The notes: generated by a model not told the origin, from the letters alone. DNA of 64,000 bases from Modicisalibacter tunisiensis (GCF_020148005.1 NZ_JAGXFD010000001.1:2882919-2946918); one strand, 5' to 3'. Counted from the stretch's first letter, positions 29,555-40,766 are shown. A program made the numbers and translations.

Positions 29555-30511
29555 TTACTGCTTGATTCCCAGCGCCTTCTTCACGGCCGGCAGCCCCTGG
29601 CCGCCGTCGACGGTGGTCACGCCCTCGAGCCAGTCAGCCAGCACGTCGGGATGGGCCTGGAGCCACTCGCGGGCCGCGACGCGCGGCTTCTTGCCGTCGT
29701 CCATGATCGCGCCCATCACCTCGTTCTCCATCGCCAGGGTGAACGTCAGGTTCTTGAGCAGCCGGCCGGCGTTGGCGCAGTCGTCGACGTAACCGGCACG
29801 GGTGTTGGTGTAGACGGTCGCGCCACCATAGTTGGGGCCGAAGTAGTCATCCGCACCGGACAGGTAGGCCATGTCGAAGTTGGTGTTCATCGGATGCGGC
29901 TCCCAGCCCAGGAACACCATCCACTGCTTGTCGCCCACCTTCGACTTGAGCTCGGCGAGCATGCCCGCCTCGGACGAGTCGACGAGCTCCCAGTCGCCCA
30001 GACCGAAGGCATCGTCGTCGATCATGTCCTGGATGATCATGTTGCCGTCGTTGCCGGCCTCGATCCCGTAGAGACGCTTGCCGAACTGGTCGGCGTGCTT
30101 GTCGAGGTCGGCCACCGAGGTCACGCCGGCATCGTAGACATACTGCGGCACGGCCAGCGTGTACTTGGCGCCCTCGAGGTTGGCGCCCACGCGATCGACC
30201 TGGCCCTTGTCGATGTAGGGATCGCTGATCGACGCCATCGACGGCATCCAGTTGCCGAGGAAGACGTCGAAGTCGCCGTTCTTCAGGCCGGAGTAGGCGA
30301 TCGGTACCGACACGGTGTCGCTGGTCACGTCATAGCCCAGGCCGTCGAGCACCTCGCTGGTCATCGCGGTGGTCGCGGTGATGTCGGTCCAGCCGACCTC
30401 GGCGAAGTGCACCGTCCGGCACTGTTCGGGCACCTCGGCGGCAGCGGCGAGGGGCGCCATCGATGCCAGCAGGCTGCCGGCGACCAGAGTCAGAGAGGAT
30501 GTCTTGTACAT
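29555..30511 (-). CDS. Choline (quaternary amine) ABC transporter substrate-binding protein
   Basis: 318 aa. A Sec signal peptide (1-25, cut after AAAA) sends it to the periplasm. The mature part is an OpuAC/ChoX-type binding protein: EVGWTDITATTAMTSEVL near the N terminus, FLGNWMPSM and WMVFLGWEPHPMN carry the Trp and other aromatic residues that form the cation-pi box for the trimethylammonium group. Divergent transcription from betIBA and a shared operator favour choline (ChoX) over glycine betaine as ligand. No permease or ATPase gene is next to it: tRNA genes follow downstream. It must therefore work with a transporter encoded elsewhere, or act alone in sensing. Confidence 0.87.
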   Translation of the reverse strand: MYKTSSLTLVAGSLLASMAPLAAAAEVPEQCRTVHFAEVGWTDITATTAMTSEVLDGLGYDVTSDTVSVPIAYSGLKNGDFDVFLGNWMPSMASISDPYIDKGQVDRVGANLEGAKYTLAVPQYVYDAGVTSVADLDKHADQFGKRLYGIEAGNDGNMIIQDMIDDDAFGLGDWELVDSSEAGMLAELKSKVGDKQWMVFLGWEPHPMNTNFDMAYLSGADDYFGPNYGGATVYTNTRAGYVDDCANAGRLLKNLTFTLAMENEVMGAIMDDGKKPRVAAREWLQAHPDVLADWLEGVTTVDGGQGLPAVKKALGIKQ

Positions 30512-30616
30512 TGACGTGTCTCCTGCGGACGAAGTGGCGTGCCGCCTTGCGGCACGTTGGATAACGATGAATTATGCGATAATCGACTACGCATTCCACT
30601 ATACAATAGTTTTTGT

Positions 30617-30634
30617 TGATTGAACGTTCAATAA
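30617..30634. promoter_or_regulatory. BetI operator between choX and betI
   Basis: Contains the perfect 14-bp palindrome ATTGAACGTTCAAT (30619-30632) in an AT-rich divergent region. This matches the known BetI target type in bet loci. TTGAAC on both strands could act as -35 hexamers, with TATAGT-like sequences at 30596-30606 (minus) and 30646-30652 (plus). BetI bound here would repress both directions until choline is present. Confidence 0.8.
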
Positions 30635-30725
30635 AAACATTGCACACTATAGACCAATGAGACGTGGACGGCCCGAGTCACGATTCAACGTCGCCCCGTC
30701 TCGCGACAGGCAAAGGAGGAGGCTC

Positions 30726-31325
30726 GTGCCCAAGGTCGGAATGGAGCCCATACGCCGGCGGCAGTTGATCAGCGCCACCATGCAGGCCATCGACGACGTC
30801 GGACTGGCGGACGCCACCGTCGCGCGAATCGCCCGGCAGGCCGGCGTCTCGGCCGGCATCATCAGCCATTATTTCGGCGGCAAGGATGGCCTGCTGGAAG
30901 CCACCATGCGCCAGATCCTCTACGACCTGGGAGCCGCCGTGGCCACACGCCGCGGCCGCCTGCCGGAGGATACGCCGGCGGCCCACCTGCGCGCGATCAT
31001 CGACGGCAACTTCGATCGCAGCCAGGTCAGCCAGTCGGTGATGAAGACCTGGCTGGCCTTCTGGGCCTCGAGCATGCACAAGCACGACCTCCAGCGGCTG
31101 CAGCGGGTCAACGACCGGCGCCTCTACTCGAACCTGTGCAGCCAGTTCCGACGCTGCCTGCCACGCGCCGAGGCCCGCCGCGCCGCTCGCGGCCTGGCGG
31201 CGATGATCGACGGCCTGTGGCTGCGCGGCGCCCTGGCACCCGAGGGGCTCGACGTCGACCGGGCCCGCCGGCTGGCCTACGACTACCTGGAAGAACAACT
31301 GGCGCGCGCCGACTGCCTCGCCTGA
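30726..31325 (+). CDS. betI: Choline-responsive TetR-family repressor BetI
   Basis: 199 aa from the GTG at 30726, which has an ideal GGAGGAGG ribosome site and gives the family N terminus (M/V)[14 protein letters not shown]. The ATG at 30657 would place the start upstream of it with no such homology. The helix-turn-helix is in [31 protein letters not shown]. BetI represses choline-to-betaine genes; choline relieves it. It lies first in betI-betB-betA, downstream of its own operator, so it is autoregulated. Confidence 0.93.
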   Translation: MPKVGMEPIRRRQLISATMQAIDDVGLADATVARIARQAGVSAGIISHYFGGKDGLLEATMRQILYDLGAAVATRRGRLPEDTPAAHLRAIIDGNFDRSQVSQSVMKTWLAFWASSMHKHDLQRLQRVNDRRLYSNLCSQFRRCLPRAEARRAARGLAAMIDGLWLRGALAPEGLDVDRARRLAYDYLEEQLARADCLA

Positions 31326-31372
31326 CGGCGGCCCCGGGCGGCGCGACACATCCATCCTTTCGCGGAGGCAAC

Positions 31373-32842
<1,470 letters not shown>

Positions 32843-32917
32843 CGTCCCGGGCCGGCCCTCGCGCCGGCCCGCCGCCCCACCGCTTTTCGACCCCGAGTTC
32901 ACGAAGGAGGGCCGCTC

Positions 32918-34609
32918 ATGACGCAGGCTCGTGAATACGACTACATCATCATCGGCGCCGGCTCCGCCGGCAACGTCCTCGCCACGCGACTGACCGAGGA
33001 CCCGGACGTGCAGGTGCTGCTGCTGGAAGCCGGCGGCCCGGACTACCGTTTCGACTTTCGCACCCAGATGCCGGCGGCACTCGCCTACCCGCTGCAGGGC
33101 AAGCGCTACAACTGGGCGTTCGAAACCGATCCCGAACCCCACATGGACAACCGTCGCATGGAGTGCGGCCGCGGCAAGGGCCTGGGCGGCTCGTCGCTGA
33201 TCAACGGCATGTGCTACATCCGCGGCAACGCCCTGGACTACGACAACTGGGCCAGGCGCGCGGGCCTCGAGGACTGGACCTACGCCGACTGCCTGCCCTA
33301 CTTCAGGAAGGCCGAGACCCGCGACATCGGTGCCAACGACTATCACGGCGGCGACGGCCCGGTCAGCGTCACGACCCCGAAGGAGGGAAACAACCCCCTC
33401 TATCATGCCTTCATCGAGGCGGGCGTCCAGGCCGGCTACCCGGCCACCGAGGACGTCAACGGCTACCAGCAGGAAGGCTTCGGCCCCATGGACCGTTTTG
33501 TCACGCCGAACGGCCGCCGCGCCTCCACCGCCCGAGGCTATCTGGACCAGGCCAGGCCGCGCCCGAACCTGACCATCGAGACCCGCGCCACCACCGACGT
33601 CATCACCTTCGAGGGCCGGCGCGCCAGCGGGGTGCGCTATGCGCGCGGCGGCCAGACTCGGGAGGTCAGGGCGCGTCGCGAGGTGCTGCTGTGTGCCGGC
33701 GCCATCGCCTCGCCGCAGATCCTGCAGCGCTCCGGCATCGGCCCGCAGGACGTGCTCGACGAATTCGGCATCACGCCGGTCAAGGTCAACGACAACGTCG
33801 GCGCGCACCTTCAGGACCACCTGGAGATGTACATCCAGTACGAGTGCACCCAGCCGATCTCGCTGTATCCGGCCCTGAAGTGGTACAACCAGCCGAAGAT
33901 CGGCGCCGAGTGGATGCTGTTCGGCACCGGCGTGGGCGCCAGCAACCAGTTCGAGGCCGCCGGCTTCATCCGCACCCGTGACGAGGAGGCGTGGCCCAAC
34001 CTGCAGTACCACTTCCTGCCCATCGCCATCAGCTACAACGGCAAGAGCGCGGTGCAGGCCCACGGCTTCCAGGCCCACGTCGGCTCCATGCGCTCCGAGA
34101 GCGAGGGCCGGGTGCGCCTGACCTCGCTGGACCCCGCGGCCGCCCCCTCGATCCTGTTCAACTACATGTCCACCGAGAAGGACTGGCAGGAATTCCGCGA
34201 CGCGATTCGCCTGACCCGCGAGATCATCAATCAGCCGGCCATGGACGCCTACCGCGGCCGCGAGATCTCCCCGGGGCCGGACGTGCAGTCCGATGCCGAG
34301 CTCGACGCCTTCGTCCGCCGGCACGCCGAGACCGCCTATCACCCCTGCGGGACCTGCCGCATGGGCGACGGCGACGACAGTGTGGTCGACGGCGCCGGCC
34401 GGGTTCATGGCGTGGACGCTCTGCGGGTGGTCGACGCCTCGCTGTTCCCGGTGATCCCCACCGGTAACCTCAACGCGCCGACGATCATGCTGGCCGAGAA
34501 GATGGCCGACAAGATCCGTGGCCGCGAGCCGCTGCCGAAGAGCGACGCCCCCTACTACGTCGCCGACGGCGCCCCGGCCCGGCAGCGCGCGCCCGAGCGC
34601 CCGGCCTGA
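32918..34609 (+). CDS. betA: Choline dehydrogenase
   Basis: 563 aa GMC oxidoreductase. FAD Rossmann motif [15 protein letters not shown] near the N terminus, [15 protein letters not shown], the second GMC signature [15 protein letters not shown] and the catalytic His region [11 protein letters not shown]. It oxidises choline to betaine aldehyde at the membrane, feeding electrons to the respiratory chain, and can also act on the aldehyde. AAGGAGG ribosome site. Last gene of the bet operon, followed by a terminator. Confidence 0.96.
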   Translation: MTQAREYDYIIIGAGSAGNVLATRLTEDPDVQVLLLEAGGPDYRFDFRTQMPAALAYPLQGKRYNWAFETDPEPHMDNRRMECGRGKGLGGSSLINGMCYIRGNALDYDNWARRAGLEDWTYADCLPYFRKAETRDIGANDYHGGDGPVSVTTPKEGNNPLYHAFIEAGVQAGYPATEDVNGYQQEGFGPMDRFVTPNGRRASTARGYLDQARPRPNLTIETRATTDVITFEGRRASGVRYARGGQTREVRARREVLLCAGAIASPQILQRSGIGPQDVLDEFGITPVKVNDNVGAHLQDHLEMYIQYECTQPISLYPALKWYNQPKIGAEWMLFGTGVGASNQFEAAGFIRTRDEEAWPNLQYHFLPIAISYNGKSAVQAHGFQAHVGSMRSESEGRVRLTSLDPAAAPSILFNYMSTEKDWQEFRDAIRLTREIINQPAMDAYRGREISPGPDVQSDAELDAFVRRHAETAYHPCGTCRMGDGDDSVVDGAGRVHGVDALRVVDASLFPVIPTGNLNAPTIMLAEKMADKIRGREPLPKSDAPYYVADGAPARQRAPERPA

Positions 34610-34631
34610 TACCCCCGCTTTCCCCCTGTTT

Positions 34632-34657
34632 GCCCCGCACCTGCGGGGCTTTTTTTT
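34632..34657 (+). terminator. Terminator of the betIBA operon
   Basis: Stem GCCCCGCA/TGCGGGGC (34632-34639 with 34642-34649) followed by eight T residues. Confidence 0.95.
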
Positions 34658-34712
34658 GGCGTCGGGCTCCACCGCGCTGGTCAGGGTCGCGCAAATCCTC
34701 TAGGCTGACAGC

Positions 34713-34732
34713 ATTCAAACGCACGTTCGAAT
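34713..34732 (+). promoter_or_regulatory. PsrA/FadR-type operator before fadE
   Basis: Near-palindrome TTCAAACGCACGTTCGAA (34714-34731), which closely matches the PsrA type motif (G/C)AAAC-N4-GTTT(G/C) with one change. It overlaps the region just downstream of a weak promoter (TGGTCA, 17 bp, TAGGCT at 34701-34706). PsrA represses fatty-acid degradation genes and is released by long-chain fatty acyl effectors in Pseudomonas. Confidence 0.6.
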
Positions 34733-34761
34733 CATTTTATCGTCCGCTTCGGAGAATCTCG

Positions 34762-37212
34762 ATGCTGTCATTGCTGCTCATCGTGCTGGCCGTCATCGGC
34801 CTGATCGAGGTCATGCGCCGCGAGGCCGGCGCCACGCCGGCGCTCGCCGTCACCGGCATCCCCGGTCTGCTGGGGATCATGCTGGGTGCGCCGGTCGCCG
34901 CCACACTACTGCTGCTGGCGACCCTGGCCATCGCCGCCTGCGGGTTGCCCGCGCTGCGCCGGCGCTGGCTGACTCCGCGCCTGTTCACCCGCTTTCGCCG
35001 GGTGGCGCCACGCGTCTCGGACACCGAACGCGTGGCCCTGGAAGCCGGCAGCGTGTCCTGGGACGGCGAGCTGTTCACCGGCCGCCCCGACTGGCAGCGC
35101 CTGCTGGCCTACCGTGACGACGGCCTGAGCGACGCCGAGCGCGCCTTTCTGGAGCACCAGTGCGCGGAGGTCGCCGGCCTGTGCAACGGCTGGGATGTGG
35201 CCCGCGAACGCGCCGACCTGCCCGAGGCCGCCTGGGACTACCTGAAGCGGGAACGCTTCTTCGGCATGATCATCCCCGAGGAATACGGCGGCCTGGGCTT
35301 CTCCGCCAGGGCACAGTCGGCGGTGCTGCAGAAGCTGGTGGTCAACGAGACGCTGATGATCTCGGTGGGCGTGCCCAACTCGCTCGGCCCGGGCGAGCTG
35401 CTGCTCAAGTACGGTACCGACGAACAGAAGAACCACTACCTGCCGCGGCTGGCCGATGGCCGCGAGATCCCCTGCTTCGGACTCACCGGGCCGCGGGCCG
35501 GCTCGGACGCCACCTCGCTGCCCGACGTCGGCGTGGTGGTCAGGCGCGAGGTCGACGGCGAATCGGTACTGGGGATCGAGCTGACCTTCGAGAAGCGCTG
35601 GATCACCCTGGCCCCGATCGCCACCGTGGTGGGTCTGGCGTTCCGGCTGTTCGACCCGGACCACCTGCTCGGCGAGGAAAGCGACCTGGGCATCACCTGC
35701 GCACTGATCCCCCGCGACACGCCGGGCATGGAGATCGGCCGCCGCCATCACCCCATCGGCAGCCCCTTCATGAACGGACCGATCGTCGGCCGCGATGTCT
35801 TCGTGCCGCTCGACCGCATCATCGGCGGCCCGGCGATGGCCGGCCAGGGCTGGCGCATGCTGGTCGAGTGCCTGTCGGTGGGCCGCTGCATCACCCTGCC
35901 CTCCGGCGCCGCCGGGGTCGGCCGCTACGCCGTCGGCTGGTCCGGCGGCTTCACCCGCATCCGCCGCCAGTTCAACGTGCCGGTCGCCGAGATGGAAGGC
36001 GTGCAGGAGGCCCTGGCCCGCCTGACGGCGCATGCCTACATCGCCCAGGCCGCGGTGCATCAGACCGCCAACCTGATCGATCACGGCGTCAAGCCGGCGG
36101 TGCCCTCGGCGATCCTCAAGAGCCAGCTGACCGAGTTCCAGCGGCGCATCCTCGCCGACGCCATGGACGTTCACGGCGGCAAGGCGGTGACACTGGGGCC
36201 ACGCAACTACCTGGGGCTCGCCTGGAGCGCCGTGCCGGTGTCGATCACCGTCGAGGGCGCCAACATCATGACCCGCAACCTGATGGTCTTCGGCCAGGGC
36301 GCCATCCGCTGCCACCCCTACGTGCTCGAGGAGCTCGCCGCCGCCGACACCGACGACCTCGACGCCTTCGACCGGGCCTTCTTCGGCCATGCCGGGCTGA
36401 TCGCCGGCAACGCCGCCCGCGCCTTCACCCAGGCGCTGGGTCTCGGTGGGCCGCGGGTGCCCTTCGACGAGCTGGCCGCGCCCTATGCCCGCGAGGTCAG
36501 CCGCCTCTCCGCCGGCTTCGGGCTGTGCGCCGATGCCGCCATGGCCAGCCTGGGCTCGAGCCTCAAGAAGCGCGAGATGCTCTCGGCCCGGCTCGGCGAC
36601 GTGCTCGCCAACCTCTACCTGCTGTCGATGCTGCTCAAGCACTGGCACGACGACACCAGCGTCGAGCACGAGGCGGCCCTGCTCCACTACAGCTGCCGCA
36701 CCCTGCTCCACCGCACCGAGCAGGCCTTCGTCGAACTCTTCGACAACCTGCCCAGCCGTGCCCTGGGACGCAGCCTGTCGGCGATCGTCATGCCGCTCGG
36801 GCGGCGCTGGAAGACCCCCGAGGACTCCCTCACCCGGGAGATCGCCCACGCCATCTCCACCGCCACGCCGCTGCGCGACAAGCTGCTGGCCGGCACCTGG
36901 AATACCCAGGCGGAAGGCGACGTCGACAACCCCCTGGCCCGCTACAATGCCCTGCTGGCCGACTACCCGCGGGCCGAGCCGCTGTATCGCACCCTCAACA
37001 AGGCCCATGCCCGCGGCGAGCTGCCCGCCGAGGCCCTGCACCCCGAGCAACGCATCGACGCCGGGCTCGCCGCCGGGCTGATCGGCGAGGAGGACGCCGC
37101 CTTCCTGCACGCCTTCGAGGCCGAGGTGCTGGACATGCTCACCGTCGACGACTTCGCGTTCGATGCCTTCGCCAGCCAACCGGCCTCGGCGAGCCATCCC
37201 GACGTGGCATAG
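34762..37212 (+). CDS. fadE: Acyl-CoA dehydrogenase FadE
   Basis: 816 aa from the ATG at 34762 (GGAG upstream), almost the same length as E. coli FadE (814). Two hydrophobic segments fill the first 60 residues and anchor it to the membrane. An acyl-CoA dehydrogenase core follows: FFGMIIPEEYGGLGFS, CFGLTGPRAGSDATS, and EGANIMTRNLMVFGQG. The C-terminal DUF1974 extension of FadE is present. It catalyses the first step of beta-oxidation and gives electrons to ETF. The operator upstream and ETF-QO at the window start are consistent with this. Confidence 0.94.
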   Translation: MLSLLLIVLAVIGLIEVMRREAGATPALAVTGIPGLLGIMLGAPVAATLLLLATLAIAACGLPALRRRWLTPRLFTRFRRVAPRVSDTERVALEAGSVSWDGELFTGRPDWQRLLAYRDDGLSDAERAFLEHQCAEVAGLCNGWDVARERADLPEAAWDYLKRERFFGMIIPEEYGGLGFSARAQSAVLQKLVVNETLMISVGVPNSLGPGELLLKYGTDEQKNHYLPRLADGREIPCFGLTGPRAGSDATSLPDVGVVVRREVDGESVLGIELTFEKRWITLAPIATVVGLAFRLFDPDHLLGEESDLGITCALIPRDTPGMEIGRRHHPIGSPFMNGPIVGRDVFVPLDRIIGGPAMAGQGWRMLVECLSVGRCITLPSGAAGVGRYAVGWSGGFTRIRRQFNVPVAEMEGVQEALARLTAHAYIAQAAVHQTANLIDHGVKPAVPSAILKSQLTEFQRRILADAMDVHGGKAVTLGPRNYLGLAWSAVPVSITVEGANIMTRNLMVFGQGAIRCHPYVLEELAAADTDDLDAFDRAFFGHAGLIAGNAARAFTQALGLGGPRVPFDELAAPYAREVSRLSAGFGLCADAAMASLGSSLKKREMLSARLGDVLANLYLLSMLLKHWHDDTSVEHEAALLHYSCRTLLHRTEQAFVELFDNLPSRALGRSLSAIVMPLGRRWKTPEDSLTREIAHAISTATPLRDKLLAGTWNTQAEGDVDNPLARYNALLADYPRAEPLYRTLNKAHARGELPAEALHPEQRIDAGLAAGLIGEEDAAFLHAFEAEVLDMLTVDDFAFDAFASQPASASHPDVA

Positions 37213-37238
37213 ACGCCGCCACGCCGTGTGCGACACGC

Positions 37239-37280
37239 AAAAGCGCCCTGTCAGCCATGTCGGCGGACAGGGCGCTTTTT
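37239..37280. terminator. Bidirectional terminator between fadE and qor
   Basis: Fourteen-bp stem AAAAGCGCCCTGTC/GACAGGGCGCTTTT (37239-37252 with 37266-37279), giving U runs on both strands. It serves convergent fadE and the quinone oxidoreductase gene. Confidence 0.9.
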
Positions 37281-37347
37281 CATGCCCGCAAGGGCGGAAG
37301 AAACGCAAGACAACCGGCACCGGCCTCGAGCCCGGTGCCGGCCGGCC

Positions 37348-38325
37348 TCAGGGCAGCAGGATGGTCGAGCCGGTGGTGCGGCGCGAGGCCAGGGCGTCCT
37401 GGGCCTCGCCGGCCTTGTCGAGCGGGTAACGCTGGCCGATATCCACCTTGACCTTGCCACTCTCGAGCATCTCGAACAGCTCGTGACACATCGTCTCGAA
37501 GCGCTCGCGGGTATCGGCGTAGCCGTTGAGGCTGGGCCGGGTCACGAACAGCGCTCCCTTCTGGTTGAGAATGCCGATGTTGACGCCTTCCACCGGCCCC
37601 GAGGCATTGCCGAAGCTGACCATCAGACCACGCTTCTGCAGGCAGTCCAGCGAGGTCTCCCAGGTGTCCTTGCCCACCGAGTCGTAGACCACCGGCACCA
37701 TCTCGCCGTCGGTCAGCTCGCGCACCCGCTCGACCACGTTCTCGCGGGTATAGTCGATGGTCGCCCAGGCGCCGTTGTTCTTCGCCAGCTCGGCCTTCTC
37801 CGGCGAGCTGACGGTACCGATCAGCTTGACGCCCAGCGCCCGAGCCCACTGGCAGGCGATCGAGCCGACCCCGCCGGCCGCGGCGTGGAAGAGAATCGTC
37901 TCGCCCGCCTCGACCCGGTGGGTCTGGCGCAGCAGGTACTGCACGGTCAGGCCCTTGAGCATCGACGCCGCGGCGGTCTCGAAATCGATGCCGTCGGGCA
38001 GCACCACGACCTTCTCGGCGGGCAGCACGTGCTGTTCGGCATAGGCGCCCAGCGGCCCCTGGGCGTAGGCGATGCGATCGCCCGGCTTGAGGTGGGTCAC
38101 ACCCTCGCCCACGGCGTCCACCACGCCGGCCCCCTCGGTGCCCAGACCGGACGGCAGGCCCGGCGCCGGATAGAGACCGGTGCGGAAGTAGATATCGATG
38201 AAGTTCAGGCCGATCGCCCGGTTGGCGACGCGCACCTCGCCCGGCCCGGGCTCGGCGGGCGTCACGTCGACGAGCTCGAGCACCTCGGGGCCACCGGTGC
38301 GGGAAAACTGGATACGTTTGGCCAT
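37348..38325 (-). CDS. qor: NADPH:quinone oxidoreductase (zinc-independent MDR)
   Basis: 325 aa from the ATG at 38325; AAGGA lies nine bases upstream, and the TTG three codons earlier is less likely. Medium-chain dehydrogenase fold with NADPH-binding AAAGGVGSIACQWA and the family GLNFIDIYFRTGLYP segment. The Cys/His zinc ligands of alcohol dehydrogenases are missing, as in quinone reductases. It reduces quinones with NADPH, probably in detoxification. Length equals E. coli Qor (327). Confidence 0.9.
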   Translation of the reverse strand: MAKRIQFSRTGGPEVLELVDVTPAEPGPGEVRVANRAIGLNFIDIYFRTGLYPAPGLPSGLGTEGAGVVDAVGEGVTHLKPGDRIAYAQGPLGAYAEQHVLPAEKVVVLPDGIDFETAAASMLKGLTVQYLLRQTHRVEAGETILFHAAAGGVGSIACQWARALGVKLIGTVSSPEKAELAKNNGAWATIDYTRENVVERVRELTDGEMVPVVYDSVGKDTWETSLDCLQKRGLMVSFGNASGPVEGVNIGILNQKGALFVTRPSLNGYADTRERFETMCHELFEMLESGKVKVDIGQRYPLDKAGEAQDALASRRTTGSTILLP

Positions 38326-38470
38326 GGCCGGCAATCCTTGTTCAACTGACGGAGTCGGATCACCTTACAAGCGCCCGCCGGTCAAGACCAGTCCCGGCGT
38401 GTCGGCAAGCGCCGTGCCATCGCCTACGCTGGGAACACTTGCAACCACGCATTGCCGACAAGGAGCCTGC

Positions 38471-39229
38471 ATGTCTCTGACCCGTTTCTCGCTCGAGGGG
38501 CGCACCGCCCAGGTCACCGGCTGCAACAAGGGGCTCGGCCGCGCCATGGCCGTCGCCCTGGCCGAGGCCGGCGCCGACATCGTCGGCGTCAATCGCAGCG
38601 ACGACAGCGCCACCAGGGGGATCATCGAAGCGCAGGGACGCTGCTACCATGCCATCACCGCGGCGCTCGGCGAGACGCCCCCGGCCGCCATCGTCGAGGA
38701 AGCCGTCGCTGCGGCGGGGCAACTCGATATCCTCGTCAACAACGCCGGGCTGATCCGTCGCGCCCCGGCCATCGAGTTCAGCGAGGCGGACTGGGATGCG
38801 GTCATCGACGTCAATCTCAAGGCCGCCTTCTTCCTGGCCCAGCAGGTTGCCCGTCACCTGATCGCGCGCGGCGCCCGCGGCAAGATCATCAACGTCGCCT
38901 CGCTGCTCTCCTTCCAGGGCGGCATTCGGGTGCCCTCCTACACCGCCAGCAAGAGCGGCCTGCTCGGCCTCACCCGACTGATGGCCAACGAATGGGCCGC
39001 CCACGGCATCAACGTCAACGCCATCGCCCCCGGCTACATGGCCACCGACAACACCCGGGCGCTGCGCGACGACCCGCAGCGCAACGCCGAGCTGCTGGCG
39101 CGCATTCCCGCCGAGCGCTGGGGAGAGCCGGAGGATATCGCCGGCGCCGCGGTCTTTCTCGCCTCGTCGGCCGCCGACTACGTCCACGGCCATGCGCTGG
39201 CGGTGGACGGCGGCTGGCTGGCACGCTGA
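38471..39229 (+). CDS. SDR-family dehydrogenase, KduD-like
   Basis: 252 aa from the ATG at 38471 with AAGGAG. Classical SDR: TGCNKGLGRAM cofactor loop, VNNAGLIRR, Ser of NVASLLSFQG and YTASK (PSYTASKSG). IRRAPAIEFSEADWD, GIRVPSYTASKSG and AIAPGYMATDNTRALRDDP closely fit 2-deoxy-D-gluconate 3-dehydrogenase / 2-dehydro-3-deoxy-gluconate 5-dehydrogenase (KduD). No other pectin or uronate gene lies nearby, so the sugar-acid substrate is inferred. Confidence 0.8.
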   Translation: MSLTRFSLEGRTAQVTGCNKGLGRAMAVALAEAGADIVGVNRSDDSATRGIIEAQGRCYHAITAALGETPPAAIVEEAVAAAGQLDILVNNAGLIRRAPAIEFSEADWDAVIDVNLKAAFFLAQQVARHLIARGARGKIINVASLLSFQGGIRVPSYTASKSGLLGLTRLMANEWAAHGINVNAIAPGYMATDNTRALRDDPQRNAELLARIPAERWGEPEDIAGAAVFLASSAADYVHGHALAVDGGWLAR

Positions 39230-39248
39230 GCCGATACCCCGACCGGCG

Positions 39249-39836
39249 TCACAGACGCTCGGGGAACAGCCGTTCGGGAAACTGCTCCAGACCGCGCACG
39301 AAACGCGTCTTGTAGCCATCGAACAGCTCGCGGTCCTGCCTGAAGGACTGCACCACGGCGTTGACGTCGAAGTTCAGGCTCACGGGCAGCGTGTCGGGGC
39401 CGGCGTCCGGGTGACGGGGCGCCAGGCCGATGCGCAGGCCCTCCGACCCATTCAGCCAGCGCTGGATGCCGGCGCGGCGGAACATGGCCTCCTGGTCGGC
39501 GTCGGCCGCGTTGACCCGCAGCGGTGCCCGCGTGGCCAGCTCCGCCACCAGGCGCTCGGCGGCGTTCTCGACCGGCGCATCGGGCAGGATGCCGAGCAGG
39601 GCCAGCTCCATGCTCTCGCCGCGGGCGTCGGATACCAGCAGCGCCAGTGCCGCCGGGCGGCCCTCGTCGTCGGTCAGTGCCAGGACGCGCGCCGCATCCT
39701 GACGCACCAGCACGCCCAGGGTGCCGGCGAAGCTCGCCAGCGGCACGAGGCCGGCGTCCCGGCCGTAGACCTCGGCACACAGGCGCGCCAGGCAGGCCTC
39801 GCGCTGCCGGGCATCGTTCACGTTCACGACTTTCAT
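39249..39836 (-). CDS. Hypothetical protein, possibly acyltransferase-like
   Basis: 195 aa from the ATG at 39836 (GGAG six bases upstream). I do not recognise a named family. The sequence is a mixed alpha/beta soluble protein without signal peptide: LALTDDEGRPAALALLVSDARGE could be the central beta strands of a GNAT-like fold, and the C-terminal half contains NFDVNAVVQSFRQDRELFDGYKTRFVRGLEQF. It is convergent with the KduD-like gene (19-bp gap) and divergent from ugpQ. Coding is supported by ribosome site and codon composition. Confidence 0.6.
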   Translation of the reverse strand: MKVVNVNDARQREACLARLCAEVYGRDAGLVPLASFAGTLGVLVRQDAARVLALTDDEGRPAALALLVSDARGESMELALLGILPDAPVENAAERLVAELATRAPLRVNAADADQEAMFRRAGIQRWLNGSEGLRIGLAPRHPDAGPDTLPVSLNFDVNAVVQSFRQDRELFDGYKTRFVRGLEQFPERLFPERL

Positions 39837-39927
39837 GGGGTCTCCATTCGCGAGATGATCGGCGGGGCAGACTAGCATACCGGCCGTCGCCGCCCCACGC
39901 CTTTCCGGCCCCGCCCGAGGACTCCGC

Positions 39928-40683
39928 ATGCTGCCCGCGCCGCCGCTCGACTCCCTCCCGCCCGTCATGGCCCATCGCGGCCTGTCGGCCCGTGCGCCGG
40001 AAAACACCCTGGCCGCCGTTCGCGCCGCCCATGCCGCCGGTTGCCGCTGGGTCGAGCTCGACGTGCAGCTGCTCGGCGACGGCACCCCGGTGATCTGGCA
40101 CGACGCCCGCCTTAACCGCTGCAGCCATAGCCGCGGCCGTCTCGCCGACCTGGACCGGCAACGGGCGCGCCGGGTGGATGCCGGCAGCCGGTTCGCGCCC
40201 CGCTTTCGCGGCGAGCCCATGGCCTCACTGGAGGCCATGCTGGCGCTGGTCGAGACGCTGGGGCTGGGTCTCAACCTGGAATTCAAGCTCCACCGCGGAC
40301 GCGACCCGGCCGCCCTGGTGGACACGGTGCTGCCGCTGGTCGAGCGCTGCCTGCCCCCCTCGCGCTGGCTGGCCTCCTCCTTCGATCGGCGGGCACTGCA
40401 CGCCCTGCGCCGGCACCGCCCCGATCCACACCGGCTGCGGCTGGGCGTCATCGACAAGCGCCTGCCGCGCCGCTGGCGGGAGGAGGTCCACGAGCTCGGT
40501 GCCTTCAGCCTGCACCTGGACTGGCGACGCCTGCGCGAACCTCAGGCGCGTGCCGTGGCGGCGAGTCCCTGTCGTCTGGTCGCCTACACGGTCAACCAGC
40601 CGCGCATCGCCCGGCGTCTGTACGCCTGGGGCGCGGCCTCGCTGATCAGCGACGACCCGCTCGCCTTGACCGACATCAAGTGA
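39928..40683 (+). CDS. Glycerophosphodiester phosphodiesterase
   Basis: 251 aa GDPD TIM-barrel. MAHRGLSARAPENTLAA holds the HRG and PENT residues, CRWVELDVQLLGDGTPVIWHD the ExD metal ligands, and NLEFKLH the third acidic ligand. No signal peptide, so cytoplasmic, as UgpQ. It hydrolyses glycerophosphodiesters to glycerol-3-phosphate and an alcohol. With glycerophosphocholine as substrate it would free choline for the bet pathway, but that is only an inference. Its stop overlaps nothing; the stator pair promoter follows at once. Confidence 0.88.
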   Translation: MLPAPPLDSLPPVMAHRGLSARAPENTLAAVRAAHAAGCRWVELDVQLLGDGTPVIWHDARLNRCSHSRGRLADLDRQRARRVDAGSRFAPRFRGEPMASLEAMLALVETLGLGLNLEFKLHRGRDPAALVDTVLPLVERCLPPSRWLASSFDRRALHALRRHRPDPHRLRLGVIDKRLPRRWREEVHELGAFSLHLDWRRLREPQARAVAASPCRLVAYTVNQPRIARRLYAWGAASLISDDPLALTDIK

Positions 40684-40708
40684 ACGCGGAATCGCGGTTC
40701 ATCCCCCC

Positions 40709-40735
40709 TCAACTTTCCGAGACCGAGGCCGATAG
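40709..40735 (+). promoter_or_regulatory. Sigma-28 (FliA) type promoter of the motAB-like pair
   Basis: TCAACTTT (40709-40716), 11-bp spacer, GCCGATAG (40728-40735). The FliA consensus is TAAAGTTT-N11-GCCGATAA: 6 of 8 and 7 of 8 bases match with exact spacing. It lies 31 bases before the MotA-like ATG. Confidence 0.72.
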
Positions 40736-40766
40736 GGCGATAAACGATCGCCATCAAGGAGCCTCG

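Noticed and set aside
30657-30725. ATG at 30657 as betI start
   Set aside because: The extra 23 residues are Arg-rich, lack homology and a ribosome site; the GTG at 30726 has GGAGGAGG and the family N terminus.
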